A stretch of DNA of 64,000 nt from Beta vulgaris subsp. vulgaris (Eukaryota > Streptophyta > Magnoliopsida > Caryophyllales > Amaranthaceae). The notes beneath the pieces were generated by a model. The model had not been told where the DNA came from. It saw only the letters and a list, made by a program, of their open reading frames with translations, and searched no databases. Numbering within the stretch: position 1 is the stretch's first letter; each line of letters begins with the position of its first letter. The translations under genes and the position numbers were made by a program. The stretch covers positions 32,928,950-32,992,949 of the forward strand of contig NC_079205.1 in the NCBI RefSeq assembly GCF_026745355.1. The letters run 5' to 3'. Shown one piece after another: positions 23,584 to 35,010 of the stretch.

Positions 23584-26570
23584 TTAGAACATATGTTCTT
23601 TTGGAGTTATACTTCCAAACTCCTTGTGTCTTTTTTTACCTTTTTTTGATGCCTTCTTGTATAAATTATAGTGTCCTTTTATTCGCTTTTTGTCTCTTCC
23701 TTTTGTGACTGCTCTATCTGGATCCAAGACTATTGGTATTGGTGTTGATTCTTGTGCATTGTTTTCTTGACTCTCATTAGCTTGTAATGTTGCAGCTGCT
23801 TCTTGTAATGCTTTCTCATGAGCTTTAGCTTTTTCTGCTGATGCTTTTGCTTCTTCAATCTTTATTAATTCTTCAACTTTTGAAGTTGTTTTCTTGAAAC
23901 TTTCCTCTATCACTACTCTAGCTGGTTCTATTATGTGGCTCTTTAATATGAGGTTGTAGTACCTTATGGCATTGATGTGTTAGTATATAGACGAACATAG
24001 AGTAGATTTCTATGTGATATAGTGTGTTTATGGATCATATAGTGTATTTGTGTGTGATATAATGTAGATATAGTATATAGAGTGGAATTCTATGTGATAT
24101 AGTGTGTTTACAAATCATATAGTGTATTTGTATGTGATATAGTGCGTTTATTGATCATAGTGTATTTCTGTCTGATATAGTGTAGATATAGTATTAGACA
24201 AACATAGAGTGTATTTCTATGTCATATAGTTTGTTTATAGATCATATAGTGTATTTGTGTGTGATATAGTGTATATATAGTATTAGACAAACATAGAGTG
24301 GATTTCTATGTGATATAGTGTGTTTACAAATCATATAGTGTTTTTGTATGTGATATAGTGTGTTCATAGATCATATAGTGTATTTTTGTGTGATATAGTG
24401 TAGATATAGTATTAGACAAACATATAGTGTATTTCTATGTGATATAGTGTGTTTATAGATCATATAGTGTATTTGTGTGTGATATAGTGTAGATATAGTA
24501 TTAGACAAACATATAGTGGATTTCTATGTGATATAGTGTGTTTTAAGATCATATAGTGTATTTCCGTTTGATATAGTGTATTGTTGTTCTGGTGTATAGT
24601 GTGTTTACATACCTCCTTACCATGTGCATCCTCCATGGTGTGAAGCTGTTTATTTCTCCTTTTTCTCTATTTTCATTATCAAATTTCTCCCAAACTTCTT
24701 TTTTTACAAATCTTGTCCACCTTGATGATATATATTTCTCTGGAATTTTTTGGATAGAATGTAAGTGTATAACACTTATGGCATGAAAGCACAACCAACC
24801 TGATTCTTCAAAATTTCTGCATCCACACTCAATTGTCTTCTCTGGGTAATTGAAGAAGACTTGTTGAGAAGAACCATCAATGCCATTCAGGAAAACTCTG
24901 TATGTCAGAATGTTCTCTTGTGTACCAACTAATTCAATTGCACTTGCCATTGCATGTTTGAATTCGTCCTCGAAATCTCGGAAAAGAGTATGTGTGTACT
25001 GTGAAGCAGCATGTTTTAATAGTGGACTCATGCAGAGGTCTGATTTTGGTATTCCCTTTGTACAATCAAAATCATCCCTTTCTTCCTTTCTTCTCCACCT
25101 TATTACTGTCTGTTGAAATATTGAAAAGAAGTCAGTTAAGCTAGTGGTTTTGCTTGCCTTAAACCCAATAGCATGATTTGTGCTTTCACTTCTCTGCGAA
25201 GATAGTATTCTGGCAGAGAAGAAGTCTTTGCTAAATGTTGTACACCATTTTTCTTTCAAACTACACAATCTCTTGAACCAACGATCATCTTTTAGTTTGT
25301 ATTTTTTTGTCATTGTGCTCCAAGTTTGTTCAAATTATGTTATTGTAATGCAACCACTCGGACACTTGTGAAAAATGTTCTTGAATTCCTTATCTGCTTT
25401 CCTCAATCCAAATTGTTGATTTGCATTTTGACTCAAATGCCATAAACATAGCCTGGGTCTTGAGGTTAAAAGTCTGTCAATGAGTTCATTTAGTTAGTTT
25501 TTCATGTAATATATATTGCTCTTTCAATAATACATAACAGAAGTTGCGCAAATGTCACATAAACATGAGTACCTTTTTTTATTGCTCCTGCAATTGTAGC
25601 ATCTTGGTCGCTGAATATAGTTATTGGACATTTACCTTTCATTGACTTTTTGAATGTTTCAAAAACCCATTCAAATGATGGTATTGTCTCATCCGCAAGA
25701 AATGCACATGCAAACATTGTGTTTTTCCAATGGTTATTAATTCCTACAAATGGTGCACAAATAAGATTATACTTGTTTGTCTATATGTAGTATCAAAAAC
25801 TATAACATCTCCAAAGATTGTATAGTCCTCAAGCATCATAGAGTCTCTCCAAAGCAAGCAGCAAACCTTTCCTTCATCATTCAATCTTACTCTAAAGAAG
25901 AAGTTACTATCTGTTTGCATCTGCTCATAAAGGTTATCAACAACATTTTGTGAATCCTTTCCCTCAGTTGGTTTTATTTTGAGTTTATAACATCAGTTGA
26001 AGTGGTCCTTCATGGAATTACCCAATACATCTTCACCACCTGCTTCTGTACTCACATATTTGAATGAATCTATCGGTCTCAGTCCACACTCTTGCATAGC
26101 TTGTATGGTTTGTTTCTTTGGATCACTCATCTAACGCTCAGATCTATGAAGGTAATTTAGTGGTTCTCTTGTAAGTGGATGATTGTGTTTTATAACATGC
26201 TGCACAATTTCATAGTGTCCTTCAGGGTTCATCCTTGCTCTAATCAGAGCAGGACATTCAGTTCTTGTGATCATAACTCTTCTTGTCCTTTGTTTCTTTG
26301 AATTGTTGTCTTGAATCATTATATCTGTATTATTTTCTCCCTGTTTTTTTAAATTTTGGTATTTCTTTTCCCTTGAGCAGAACAGACAAAGTACTTTTGA
26401 TGCACAACTGATGTCCCTTCTTTTTTTTCTGTTTTTGGATTTTCTAACACTAAATCCTATTATAGCAGCATGTTGACAATATAGCTCATGTATATCATCC
26501 AATGTTGATCTTACTTGACCAAGTAAAACTCCTCCAATTTCATGTTTATTCAGTGATTGTTTAGTTGAAC
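23584..26570 (-). pseudogene. FAR1-type MULE transposase of MULE-A (exon 1 missing)
   Basis: Read on minus. An exon from 26570 (after a TTTATAATAG acceptor) carries a FAR1 DNA-binding domain: ELYCQHAAIIGFSVRKSKNR, Cys/His-bearing middle, ending HYEIVQHVIKHNHPLTREP. Next, with an in-frame stop near 26130 and more breaks, comes the catalytic part: FFFRVRLNDEGKV..., FDTTY (first Asp, about 25800) and ITIFSDQDATIAGAI (second Asp, about 25600). The SWIM finger ECGCRNFEESGWLCFH is near 24780..24830. A donor at 24612 begins a repeat-filled intron. The last exon (about 23975..23584) ends with VLDPDRAVTKGRDKKRIKGH, typical of FAR1-family C-termini. The N-terminal exon is absent; its relative is at 38929..38598 in MULE-B. 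Not functional as it stands. Confidence 0.82.
23990..24605 (+). repeat. GATATAGTG array 5, in the last intron of the transposase gene
   Basis: Higher-order units containing TAGATATAGTATTAGACAAA, CATAGAGTGGATTTCTATGT and GATATAGTGTGTTTATAGAT recur at about 24064, 24182, 24271, 24401 and 24490 (steps 89 to 130 bp), each built of smaller GATATAGTG units. The motif is in the plus strand although the host gene is on minus. Confidence 0.88.
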
Positions 26571-26599
26571 CTATTATAAAAGAATGAAGATATTTTTGT

Positions 26600-27230
26600 C
26601 ACTTTTATTATAGTGTGTGTATATATTATATAGTGTATCAATTTATGATATAGTGTATGGGTTTGTGATATAGTGTATTTGTGGATTTTAGTTCATTTTT
26701 GAGTTCCATAGTACGCAATATTTTTGTTATATTCTATAGTGTATTTTTGTGTGGTATAGTGTATCTATATATGATATAGTGTATTTATGTATGATATAGT
26801 GTATGTTCCTATAATGCGTTTACGTAAATATTTTCTACATCTGCTAGTGTGTTCCTATATGATATAGTGTACCTATTTATGATAGTGTATTTTCATATGA
26901 TATAGTCTATGTTAAAATGATATAGTATATTTTGTGATGATATAGTGTATTTTGAAATGATAGTGTATTTTGTGATGATATAGTGTATGTTAAAATGATA
27001 TAGTGTGTGTTAAAATGATATAGTGTATGTTAAAATGATATAGTGTATATTGATATGATATAGTGTATGTATATATTATATAGTGTATTTATGATATAGT
27101 GTACCTATGTATTAATATAGTGTATGAACGTTACAATTTATCTGATATAGCATAATAATCTATAGTGTATTTCTATGTGATATAATGTGTTTATAGATCA
27201 TAAAGTGTATTTATGTATGCTATAGTGTAT
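26600..27230 (+). repeat. GATATAGTG array 6, in the 5' intron of the transposase gene
   Basis: Longest and cleanest array. At 26980..27060 it is strictly TGATATAGTGTATGTTAAAA with period 20. It contains ATAATGCGTTTACGTAAATATTTTCTACATCTGCTA (at 26812..26846), which also occurs in array 8 (about 38270 and 38430). MULE-A homology ends near 27230. Confidence 0.88.
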
Positions 27231-27830
27231 GTGAGTTAAGCATAAATAAAGGACTTAACATTTGGTATTTTTCAACTTTACGGACGTAACGTTTACTATG
27301 GCCATAATTAAATAAAACTAACTCAAGTGTAGTTAAGCCATGGTTAAATGACATAAAGTAATAATTACGTGTATTGGGTAGCGCGCATAATCTTGTGATG
27401 ATCTTCTGAACTGCAGTCACTTCACTTAAAAAGAATGGCACCCTTTCATTTCTTGTCACCTATTCCAAAAAGAAACCCACCATACGAAGCAAGGCGATTT
27501 TGAAGCGATTTTGGAACTCATGTTGTTAATTTAGCAAGGTACATTCATAATTCTGTTATTGTTTTTGTTTATGATAGATTTTATGAGAAAATTTTTTCGG
27601 GTAATCATGGGGTTTAGGTTTTTGTGATGATTATTTGAATTTTTTTGTCGAATTGTTATTAGTTGTTAGTAAACAAGTTGATAACAAGTGTATCGTGTTT
27701 AATGATTATATATCATTTACATTTGTTGTGAATTGATGAAGTGAAACTCAACAAGTTAAATTAAAACAGGGGGTAAACAGGGGGTAGTGTAGTGGTGGCT
27801 TGAAATTGGCTTTATGTTGATTTTTGGTGT
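27231..27830 (+). other. Spacer between MULE-A and the F-box-like ORF
   Basis: No protein-coding signal. CAAGGCGATTTTGAAGCGATTTTGG and a donor-like CAAGGTACAT at 27535..27544 could be a 5' UTR exon of the following ORF. No terminal repeat of MULE-A is visible here. Confidence 0.45.
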
Positions 27831-27847
27831 TTTTTCGAAGGAAAAAT

Positions 27848-28102
27848 ATGGCTTCTTTTGATGAACTTCACCCAGTCCTCTCTATGCATGAGATTTTGCG
27901 ATTACATGTTTTCCCTCGACTTTCAGACCCAAGGGATAGAGAGTGTGTGGAAAATGTATGCAGGGAGTGGAGGAGGATTTCGCGATATAGTTTAGAAGAT
28001 ACCCACCAACTATTGGGAATCGACGAGATTATGTGCTTTCATGTGTTTTCTAAACTTGACTACTGGAGGTCAAGAATTGTGAAGAATGTTTACAAGCAAT
28101 GA
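27848..28102 (+). CDS. Small F-box-like protein with a doubled motif (probably a fragment)
   Basis: ATG at 27848 gives 84 residues: MASFDELHPVLSMHEILRLH, then VFPRLSDPRDRECVENVCRE with WRRISRYSLE. The pattern (Leu/Ile-rich helix, LsDprdre, vCreWrris) resembles an F-box, the Skp1-binding part of SCF ubiquitin ligase adaptors. A second, diverged copy follows at once: GIDEIMCFHVFSKLDYWRSR with IVKNVYKQ and stop. Downstream, 28103..28260 keeps short coding-like pieces (MWALKSIIEGDGVDFWAHIT) in another frame, so the gene may have been longer. No substrate-binding repeats are seen. It lies between two MULE fragments and may be transduplicated or a decayed host gene. Confidence 0.45.
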   Translation: MASFDELHPVLSMHEILRLHVFPRLSDPRDRECVENVCREWRRISRYSLEDTHQLLGIDEIMCFHVFSKLDYWRSRIVKNVYKQ

Positions 28103-28502
28103 AGGAGGATGTGGATTGTAAGGGAGTCGGTTCATTGGAGGCCCAACCAGGACAATACCTCCACCAAGATGTGGGCTCTGAAGTCCATCATTGAAGGTGA
28201 TGGGGTTGATTTCTGGGCTCACATTACTGGTAAATGGTGAGCTTACTGTGATGGGTTCCTAGTGTTGTTTGGTGAAGAATGAAACTGATCAAGATGAGGG
28301 TTAGTTAGGGCTAGGGGTTTTGTAGTTTGTTTTTTGGATGGCATTGTAAGTAAAGAGCCCTATTGATCTAAAGAACTCCTTTTTTTATGATCATGAATGT
28401 TTAAACTGTGATTATTTGTCACTGAATAATGACATTGTGATGTTGGAAGTTGTAACACAATGTCATATCAGTGACAAATCTTTTGTAATTAATTTATGAA
28501 TG

Positions 28503-28541
<39 letters not shown>

Positions 28542-28569
28542 GTTGGTTAATTTTTTTTCTGTTATGTAT
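28103..28569 (+). other. Downstream of the F-box-like ORF; (AT)n microsatellite
   Basis: AT-rich. It holds an imperfect inverted pair around TTTGTCACTGA...ATAATGACATTGTGATG...ACACAATGTCATATCAGTGACAAA (about 28414..28480), likely a small hairpin-forming repeat, and an (AT)n run at about 28505..28538. No gene. Confidence 0.5.
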
Positions 28570-28589
28570 ATATGAATAATTGTGTGGTT

Positions 28590-28767
28590 ATAGTGGTGTT
28601 GTATTTGATATAGTGTATTTTAGACTGATATAGTGTTGGTCTATATGATATAGTGTATGTATGTGGTATAGTGAGTGGTTTTAATATTTGATAGTTGTAA
28701 AAATTGAATAATGTCCGTTTTGATATAGTGTAGTTTTGAATGATATAGTGTATGTGATAGTGTATGT
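28590..28767 (+). repeat. GATATAGTG array 7 (MULE-B, Ulp1 intron equivalent)
   Basis: Same order of units and spacers as 1900..2100. Copia-B begins directly at 28768 inside the array. Confidence 0.85.
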
Positions 28768-29938
28768 TGTTAGTCTTGGACGAACACTTAAACAATTACA
28801 AGAGGGGGGGTGAATTGTAGTTGGAGAGATTTTCAAACTTTTTGTGGAAATAAAAGAATGATTAAGTAAGAAAGAAATAATTGCATGAATTAAGAAAGAA
28901 CTAGGAACACGAGATTTTTACAAGGAAAACTTCGTCCTAGGCCCAATAGGAAGAAAAACCTTGACCACGAGGGATTTTGACTCAATTCTCTTTAATAACT
29001 TTTAGGCCAAAAGACTCTCATTTGTACAACCTAAACTCGGACCAACTCAGTTCCTCTAGGAACTGGTTCCCTGTCAGCCAGTTCCCCCTGAACAGTTGAC
29101 TTCTCCCTTGACTTCACTCAAAGTCTTTTCTCTTTCTCTCTTCTCTTTCTCTTTCTCTTTTTCTCTCAAATTGATTACAGACTTAGATTCACTCAACCTA
29201 ATCTATAATACATCAATTTCTAAGAAGAAGAAAACCGAATGTACTTTCTCTAAGAATATTACATAAAATTCTGAAAGTATTACTAAAAGATCCGTTACAA
29301 ATGTCTATTTGTAGAGACCTAATTTCCCAAGCACTTCTCCACGATTTTCTCCAAAAACTTCTCCATGATCACACGTAGCTTCAGCTACTTCTCCATAATC
29401 TATCCGTTGCATTTTTTACCGTTGGCAGTTTGTTCAGCTTGGCTTCCACGATCTCAGCCACTTCTCCACGTTCACACGCCTCACAAATAGTTAGGTTGTT
29501 GCGGTTCCTAAATTATAGGAACTACCTCAACGTTCTTTTTGTAAGCGCCTCCTTAGGTTAGTGTTTTGCGGCTCCTAGATTGTAGGTAACAATAGATGCT
29601 GCACATACACTAACTAAAAACAATATTATGGAATCTTAATATTTTCATTTGTTACATCCATAATATTAATCGGATACCACAAATAAGTTATAAACAACTT
29701 AATCTTGATTAAACACCTAATCAAATCTTCATAAGTTATTTAACATGTTATTTGTGAAATCTGAAGATAATTAAACTAATTAAAACTAGAATAATAAACT
29801 CAACATAACAAAAATAAACTGGAGAAATGAATCTAAGACATATACAAATTACTTCTACAATAAAACTAAAAACCGAATTAATAAACTAAAAACATGTAAA
29901 CTTTAATTATATGTCATTATCAAAATAGTGAAATAACA
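28768..29938 (-). repeat. Copia-B 3' LTR (left)
   Basis: Plus-strand ends TGTTAGTCTTGG and GTGAAATAACA, followed by ATATTCCTCC, the complement of the polypurine tract. The first part (to about 29190) is close to the Copia-A LTR; the rest is more diverged. Confidence 0.9.
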
Positions 29939-30164
29939 ATATTCCTCCTTTTTAATTATGACAATTAATTAAAATTTTTTTTAAGGTTTTTATGTTTTTT
30001 AAAAAAAACACTAAACTACACAGAAAATAAACTACACAAACTATCCACAATCTAACCTACTTAAAAACTCTACTGAGACTGGGAACAGGTCAGACATGTT
30101 TAGGAACAAAGATGAGCAAAATATACAAGGAACTATGATAAAAAAATTTGTTGTGTTACACACT

Positions 30165-30195
30165 ATCTCTTCCCCCTTTGTCATTATCAAAACCA
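30165..30195 (-). promoter_or_regulatory. Second polypurine-like tract of Copia-B
   Basis: The minus strand reads GATAATGACAAAGGGGGAAGAGATAG, about 230 bp inside the tract that abuts the LTR (29939..29952). Copia-A has the same arrangement at 5256..5290. Confidence 0.6.
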
Positions 30196-30486
30196 AATAT
30201 TGTACCTGCAGCACTAGAGAGTCAACAGTCTAGGCAACAAGCAAGTTGCTCAAACAAACATCTCATAATATTAGCCATCCAAACACACAAACATAATATG
30301 CAGGCAGAGAGTAATATTAGAGACAGCAATAATCAGTCAATATGCAGAGTAAGGCAAAAAGAAAGTGAAGAAAGCAAAGAGAATATTAAAAGTACTTCAT
30401 ATGTCTCAGAAGGACATAAGAAGAGGAATCCAAAAGATTGTTTAATAATTACAGCCCCAAAAAAATTTATCCAAAGGTAAGAGAAG

Positions 30487-31850
30487 TTAGGATTTGGTTC
30501 TTTTGAAGAGAGAGGAAACCACAGAATCTATCTTGGATAGCACACCATCCACCTTGTTCCTGATCCCAGTATCAGCATTCTTGATTGCAAGCATTTGATC
30601 TTGCTGCTGAGAGTCCAGAACATGAAATGCTTCAATGGCATTGATCTTGGTGTGCAGGAGGGTCAAGGAGTCCTGAATTTCCCGGAGCAGCTTGTTAAGC
30701 CCAGTTGTAGAGAGTAAGGGAAAATCAACTGCAGTAGAAAGGACAGGATCAGAATCTAGGTGAATAAAGACTATGTCACCTTGATCCTGCTCCTTCTGGA
30801 ACTTGGACCCAGCCAACCTTTGGCTTTTTCTGACAGACCCACTGGCAACCCCTTCTTCATCCAACTTTCTCTTACTCCCACTTCAACCTTAACCGGATTT
30901 TCTTCTCTCAAAATCTATCTTCCCATTCACCAACCTCAAGTCAGCCTAGTCAAAGTTTCTTTTGTAAGATAGTTTTCTGGCTCAATGGAAAAGGAGGGAC
31001 TAGAAGGTAGTTTAACCTTGCATTGTTTGAAAACATAGGACAGAAGATTTCCATAACCCACTTTGGTGTTATGGGTAATGCAGTGAGAGAGATGTGAAAT
31101 TATCAGGGAGGGAAGGTTGATTTTTATGTTTTCAGCAAGGCAATACATAATGGAAAGATCCATTAGACTTGCCTGGGTTCTTTTGGAGGAACGAGGTAAA
31201 ATAAAACGCCAAACCAACTGAAACAGCAGCTTATGAAATGGAGACAATTCTTTTTGATCTAAAGATAAAGCATTAGAATTGCCGTTAAAGAAAGCAAGAA
31301 TTTTAGCATTGGTGACTCCATTTATGTTCAACTTAGCCCTACCCTTAATGTAGTCCTTGTAACCCTCATTCGGAACATCAAACCATTCCCCAGTTTCTTC
31401 TTAGTAATGTAACTACAGACCCATTAACAATGACACACACAACCTCTGTTATGTAAACCCAGAAACAAAAGCTTTCATCTCCTTCTCATAAAGACCCTCA
31501 TCTATGCTAACAATTTTTAACCACTTCTGAAATTTTAAAATTTTCAACAACTCATTCCACTTAGACTTTTTGCACCATGCAATGTCTACACAAAAGCCCA
31601 CAAGAAATTGTGAAGATTTTGTTTTCTTACCTCGTTTAGTAGGTACAGCGTTTCTTGCTTGTTCGTGTTCAATCTCATGATCACCGTCTTCCTTTTTCGG
31701 GAGAAGAAACTGGTGCAGAGGATGCCGATTTTGACCCAGAAGAATCTGCGTCATTCTTGGATGATTCTTGAGCACTTAATCCTCAGGAGATGGTGTTTTC
31801 TCTTTCAGGAAATTTGCATGAGCATCAGAATTTTTTGTTTTGGAAGACAT
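30487..31850 (-). pseudogene. Copia-B extra ORF downstream of pol
   Basis: Starts MSSKTKNSDAHANFLKEKTP at 31850 and ends near 30487. The same regions as in Copia-A appear in order: PTKRGKKTKSSQFLVGF with WCKKSKWNEL, the block INLPSLIISHLSHCITHNTK, and a C-terminal 125-residue open stretch (30864..30487) with SVRKSQRLAGSKFQKEQDQG and a coiled-coil-like QDSLTLLHTKINAIEA. Frames break near 31760, 31400 and 30900. No transmembrane anchor is evident. Conservation between two diverged copies argues for selection on this ORF in the active family. Confidence 0.65.
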
Positions 31851-32640
31851 GTTGACAGAGTTTTGGTGAGGTTGAAGATGAGAATTGGGAGAGAGAGAGA
31901 GAGAGAGAGAGACTTGTGAATTGATGTGTGAGAAATTATGAAGGTGGTGATTTGATGTGTTAGGTTTATAAAGTAATCATAATCCGTGTGGAAAAGAAGT
32001 GGAAAGATAGGTTTAATGAAACGGTTTATGGGTTTTCGGAAGGCAATTAATGAAGTTACTTCACTTAACCTTAGATTAATTGAACGCTTAATTTTGGGCA
32101 TAATTCAGATTAATGTTTTTATTTTTGGACGGAAAGGTGTGAAAAGAAAAAGAAACAAGGAAATTTTGAGGTAAATTAGAGAGAAAAAAAATTTACTCTT
32201 GCATATGATAAAAATGTGTCCATAATATACAAACTACATACATACCAAATATGTGCAAGGACACTAAGGGTAATATTCAGAGACATATGTGAGTCCTTAT
32301 ACTTGACCCTAGGTGTATGAAAATTAATTCATGAAGATTGCAGGACATACTTAGTAAGAAACAATTTGGGGGGAAACAACATTATGTGTACATTTAAACA
32401 ATTTTTATCATTCCTAGTTCCAAGCGTATCTTTTCAAACCTGTCCCTAGATAGAGGTTTAGTCAATATGTCAGCTATTTGATTTTCAGTAGGACAAAAAT
32501 CAACTTTGACTAATCCCTTTCTACATTGTCTTTTAGGAAATGATGTCTATGTGAATATGCTTGACTCTAGAGTGATGAACTGGATCCTTGGAAATACAAA
32601 TAGCACTAGTGTTATCACAAATATAGGAACACACTTGAAT

Positions 32641-33345
32641 TTATGCCAAAGTCACGTACCTGTTGCTTGATCCACAATACCTGAGAACAGCATGCAGCAG
32701 CTGCCACGTATTCAGCTTCTGCTGTGGAAAGAGCAACGTGTTTTGTTTCTTTGAGCTCCAAGAAACCAAGCTTGATCCTAGGAACTGGATAATACCCGAT
32801 GTACTTTTGCGATTCACCAAGTCTCCAGCATAGTCAGCATCGGAATAGCTTACTAGATCAAAGATGTCACTTCGAGGATAGAACAAACAAAGGTCATCAC
32901 TTCCTTTCAAATATCTAAGAATCCTTTTAACAGCTGTCAAATGGGATTCCTTAGGATTTGATTGGAATCTTGCACATAAACCAACACTAAAGGATATATC
33001 AGGCCTACTAGCAGTTAGATAGAGTAAGGAGCCAATCATACCTCTATAGAGTTTCTGATCTACGGACTTACCACTTTGATCCTCATCTAACCTTGTACCT
33101 GTTCCTATAGGAGTATGGTTTGTTTTTGCTTGATCCATTCCATATTTTTTCAATAACTCTTTTACGTATTTTTGTTGATGGATCATTGTTCCTCTTTCAG
33201 TTTGCTTGATTTGCAAACCAAGAAAGAAGTTTAATTCTCCCATCATACTCATTTCAAATTCACTACGCATTAACTCAGCAAATTCTTTACAAAGAGATTC
33301 GTTAGTTGCACCAAAAATTATATCATCCACATAAATCTGAACCAC
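32641..33345 (-). pseudogene. Copia-B RT C-terminal part and RNase H start
   Basis: A 234-codon open stretch begins at the active site VQIYVDDIIFGATNESLCKE. It contains the connection region RPDISFSVGLCARFQSNPKE and the RNase H start DLVSYSDADYAGDLVNRKST, typical of Ty1/copia. The tail after SWSSKKQNT is frameshifted. The RT N-terminal part lies at 33919..33680 (DALLESDWINAMQEELNEFQ), separated by frame breaks. Confidence 0.88.
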
Positions 33346-33679
33346 TAGGATGTTTGTTCCTTTGGATCGAAGGAACAGGGTCCTATCAACTTTGCCTCGT
33401 ATAAAATCATTAGAAAGTAAGAATTTTGAAAGTCTTTCATACCATGATCTAGGAGCTTGCTTAAGCCCATAAAGAGCTTTATCTAGCTTATAGACATGAT
33501 TTGGAAGATCCGGGTTTTAAAACCGGAGGTTGTTCCACATAGACGTCTTCAATCAAATATCCATTTAAAAAGGCACATTTGACGTCCATCTGGTACAACC
33601 TAAAACCCATGAATGATGCAAAGGCAATCAAAATTCTTATTGCTTCTATTCTAGCTAGGGAGCAAAAGTTTCATCAAAG

Positions 33680-34150
33680 TCAATACCTTCTTGTTGATTG
33701 TACCCTTTGGCTAGAGTCTGGCTTTGTTCTTATGACTGTTCCATGTCGTCTAGCTTGTTCCTGAAGACCCATTTTAGTCCAATTACCTTTTGGTTTTGGC
33801 TTGGTCTCAAGGTGCCAGACCTTGTTCCTCTGGAACTCATTCAGTTCCTCTTGCATGGCGTTTATCCAGTCAGACTCCAGTAGGGCATCATTGTGATCTC
33901 GTGGTTCTGTCATAGACAAAAAGGCATGGAAAGCACAGAAATTTTTAGTTGGGATCTCGTTTGAGTTCCCTTTTCAATATCACTTACTATTAAATCCAAT
34001 GGATGGGATTTTAAGTGTTTCCAAGGTCTTGGTTCAAATCTTCTTGTCTCTGCTCCTCCAGATTGAGGAGCTTCATTTGTCTCTCTACGGATGAATTTCT
34101 GGTGCCTGTTCCTCCTGTATAACAGGATCAGGAACATTATCTCTTCTTCA
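33680..34150 (-). pseudogene. Copia-B RT N-terminal region and integrase-RT linker
   Basis: 33919..33680 encodes HNDALLESDWINAMQEELNE and FQRNKVWHLETKPKPKGNW, the start of copia RT. 34137..33910 is the variable linker after integrase with RRFEPRPWKHLKSHPLD. Frames are offset, so several single-base breaks separate them. Confidence 0.75.
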
Positions 34151-34396
34151 GAAATATGCTTTTTGTCGTTCCTGCAGGTGTTAGTTCCTCATCAATGTTT
34201 ACTGACTCCTCAATACGAGTCAGTCCTATTTCAAAGTCATTTTCATGACTTGGTTCCTGCAGAGAGTTAGTTTCATCGAAAATAACATGGATACTTTCCT
34301 CAACACACATTGTTCGTTTGTTGTAAACTCTATATGCCTTACTACTTAAAGCATATCCAATAAAAACAGCCTCATCGCTTCTAGCATCAAACTTTC

Positions 34397-35010
34397 CTAA
34401 ATTGTCTTTACCATTGTTATGTACAAAGCATTTACAACCAAAGATTCTAAAGTATGAGATATTGGGTTTTCTTCCTTTAGTAGCTCATAAGGGGTCTTCA
34501 AGACAATAGGTCTTAGCATGACTCTATTGATTATGTAGCATGTCGTATTCACTGCTTCAGCCCAGAAGTTTTTCGGAAGATTACTTGTTATCATCATCGT
34601 TCTTGCCATGTCCTCCAAAGTGCGATTCTTCCGTTCTACACGCCATTTTGTTGTGGGTTCTAGGAGCTGAGAAGTTGTGATCAAGACCTTCATGCCTGCA
34701 AAACTCATCAAATTTTGAGTTTTCAAACTCCTTACCATGATCAGAACGCAAGTGCTTAATCTTAAAACCACTTATTCTTTGAGTTCTTTTAGCAAAGTTA
34801 ACAAATTCATCAAATGTCTCATCTTTGCTATGGAGAAAAATAACCCAAGTGTATCTTGAAAAATCATCAACTATTACAAGACATATCTCTTACCAGATCG
34901 ACTTTGGATTCGAACAGGGCCACACAAGTCCATATGAATCAATTCAAGGGGACTTTGTGTGCTTACCATTTTCTTTGATTTGAACGAGGATCTAACTTGT
35001 TTACCTTTTG
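34397..35010 (-). pseudogene. Copia-B integrase
   Basis: 34771..34397 encodes the integrase C-terminal half of the core: RVERKNRTLEDMARTMMITS (with the catalytic Glu in the RKNRTL context) and LPKNFWAEAVNTTCYIINRV. The first Asp region lies upstream toward 35010 in broken frames. 35157..34963 keeps HHCC-zinc-region-like sequence (RCGHASMTLLQKL). Confidence 0.78.

Larger units (their letters stand above)
1..27230 (+). mobile_element. MULE-A: Mutator-like element with Ulp1 protease and FAR1-type transposase genes (left end outside window)
   Basis: Seen: a plus-strand multi-exon gene with a Ulp1/C48 protease core (445..3917 plus 22665..23186) lies tail to tail with a minus-strand gene that has a FAR1 DNA-binding domain, a MULE catalytic region and a SWIM finger (26570..23584). 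About 400 bp separates the two stop codons. Both genes lie in DNA filled with GATATAGTG-type repeats. Known: plant MULEs that carry a Ulp1-like gene beside the transposase (KI/Kaki type) are described. Inferred: this is one element, later split by the Copia at 3918..22659. The left terminus is outside the window. The right part stops near 27230 without transposase exon 1 or a terminal repeat, both of which survive in MULE-B at 38598..39310. Both genes have stops and frameshifts, so the copy looks dead. Confidence 0.75.

Noticed and set aside
23584..23913. Separate small Lys/Ala-rich gene
   Set aside because: Better explained as the last exon of the FAR1-type transposase, since it follows the intron and ends with a FAR1-like VLDPDRAVTKGR tail.
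60..27230. CRISPR-like look of the evenly spaced repeats
   Set aside because: Units are degenerate, spacers are not unique sequences, and the DNA is a plant nuclear genome.
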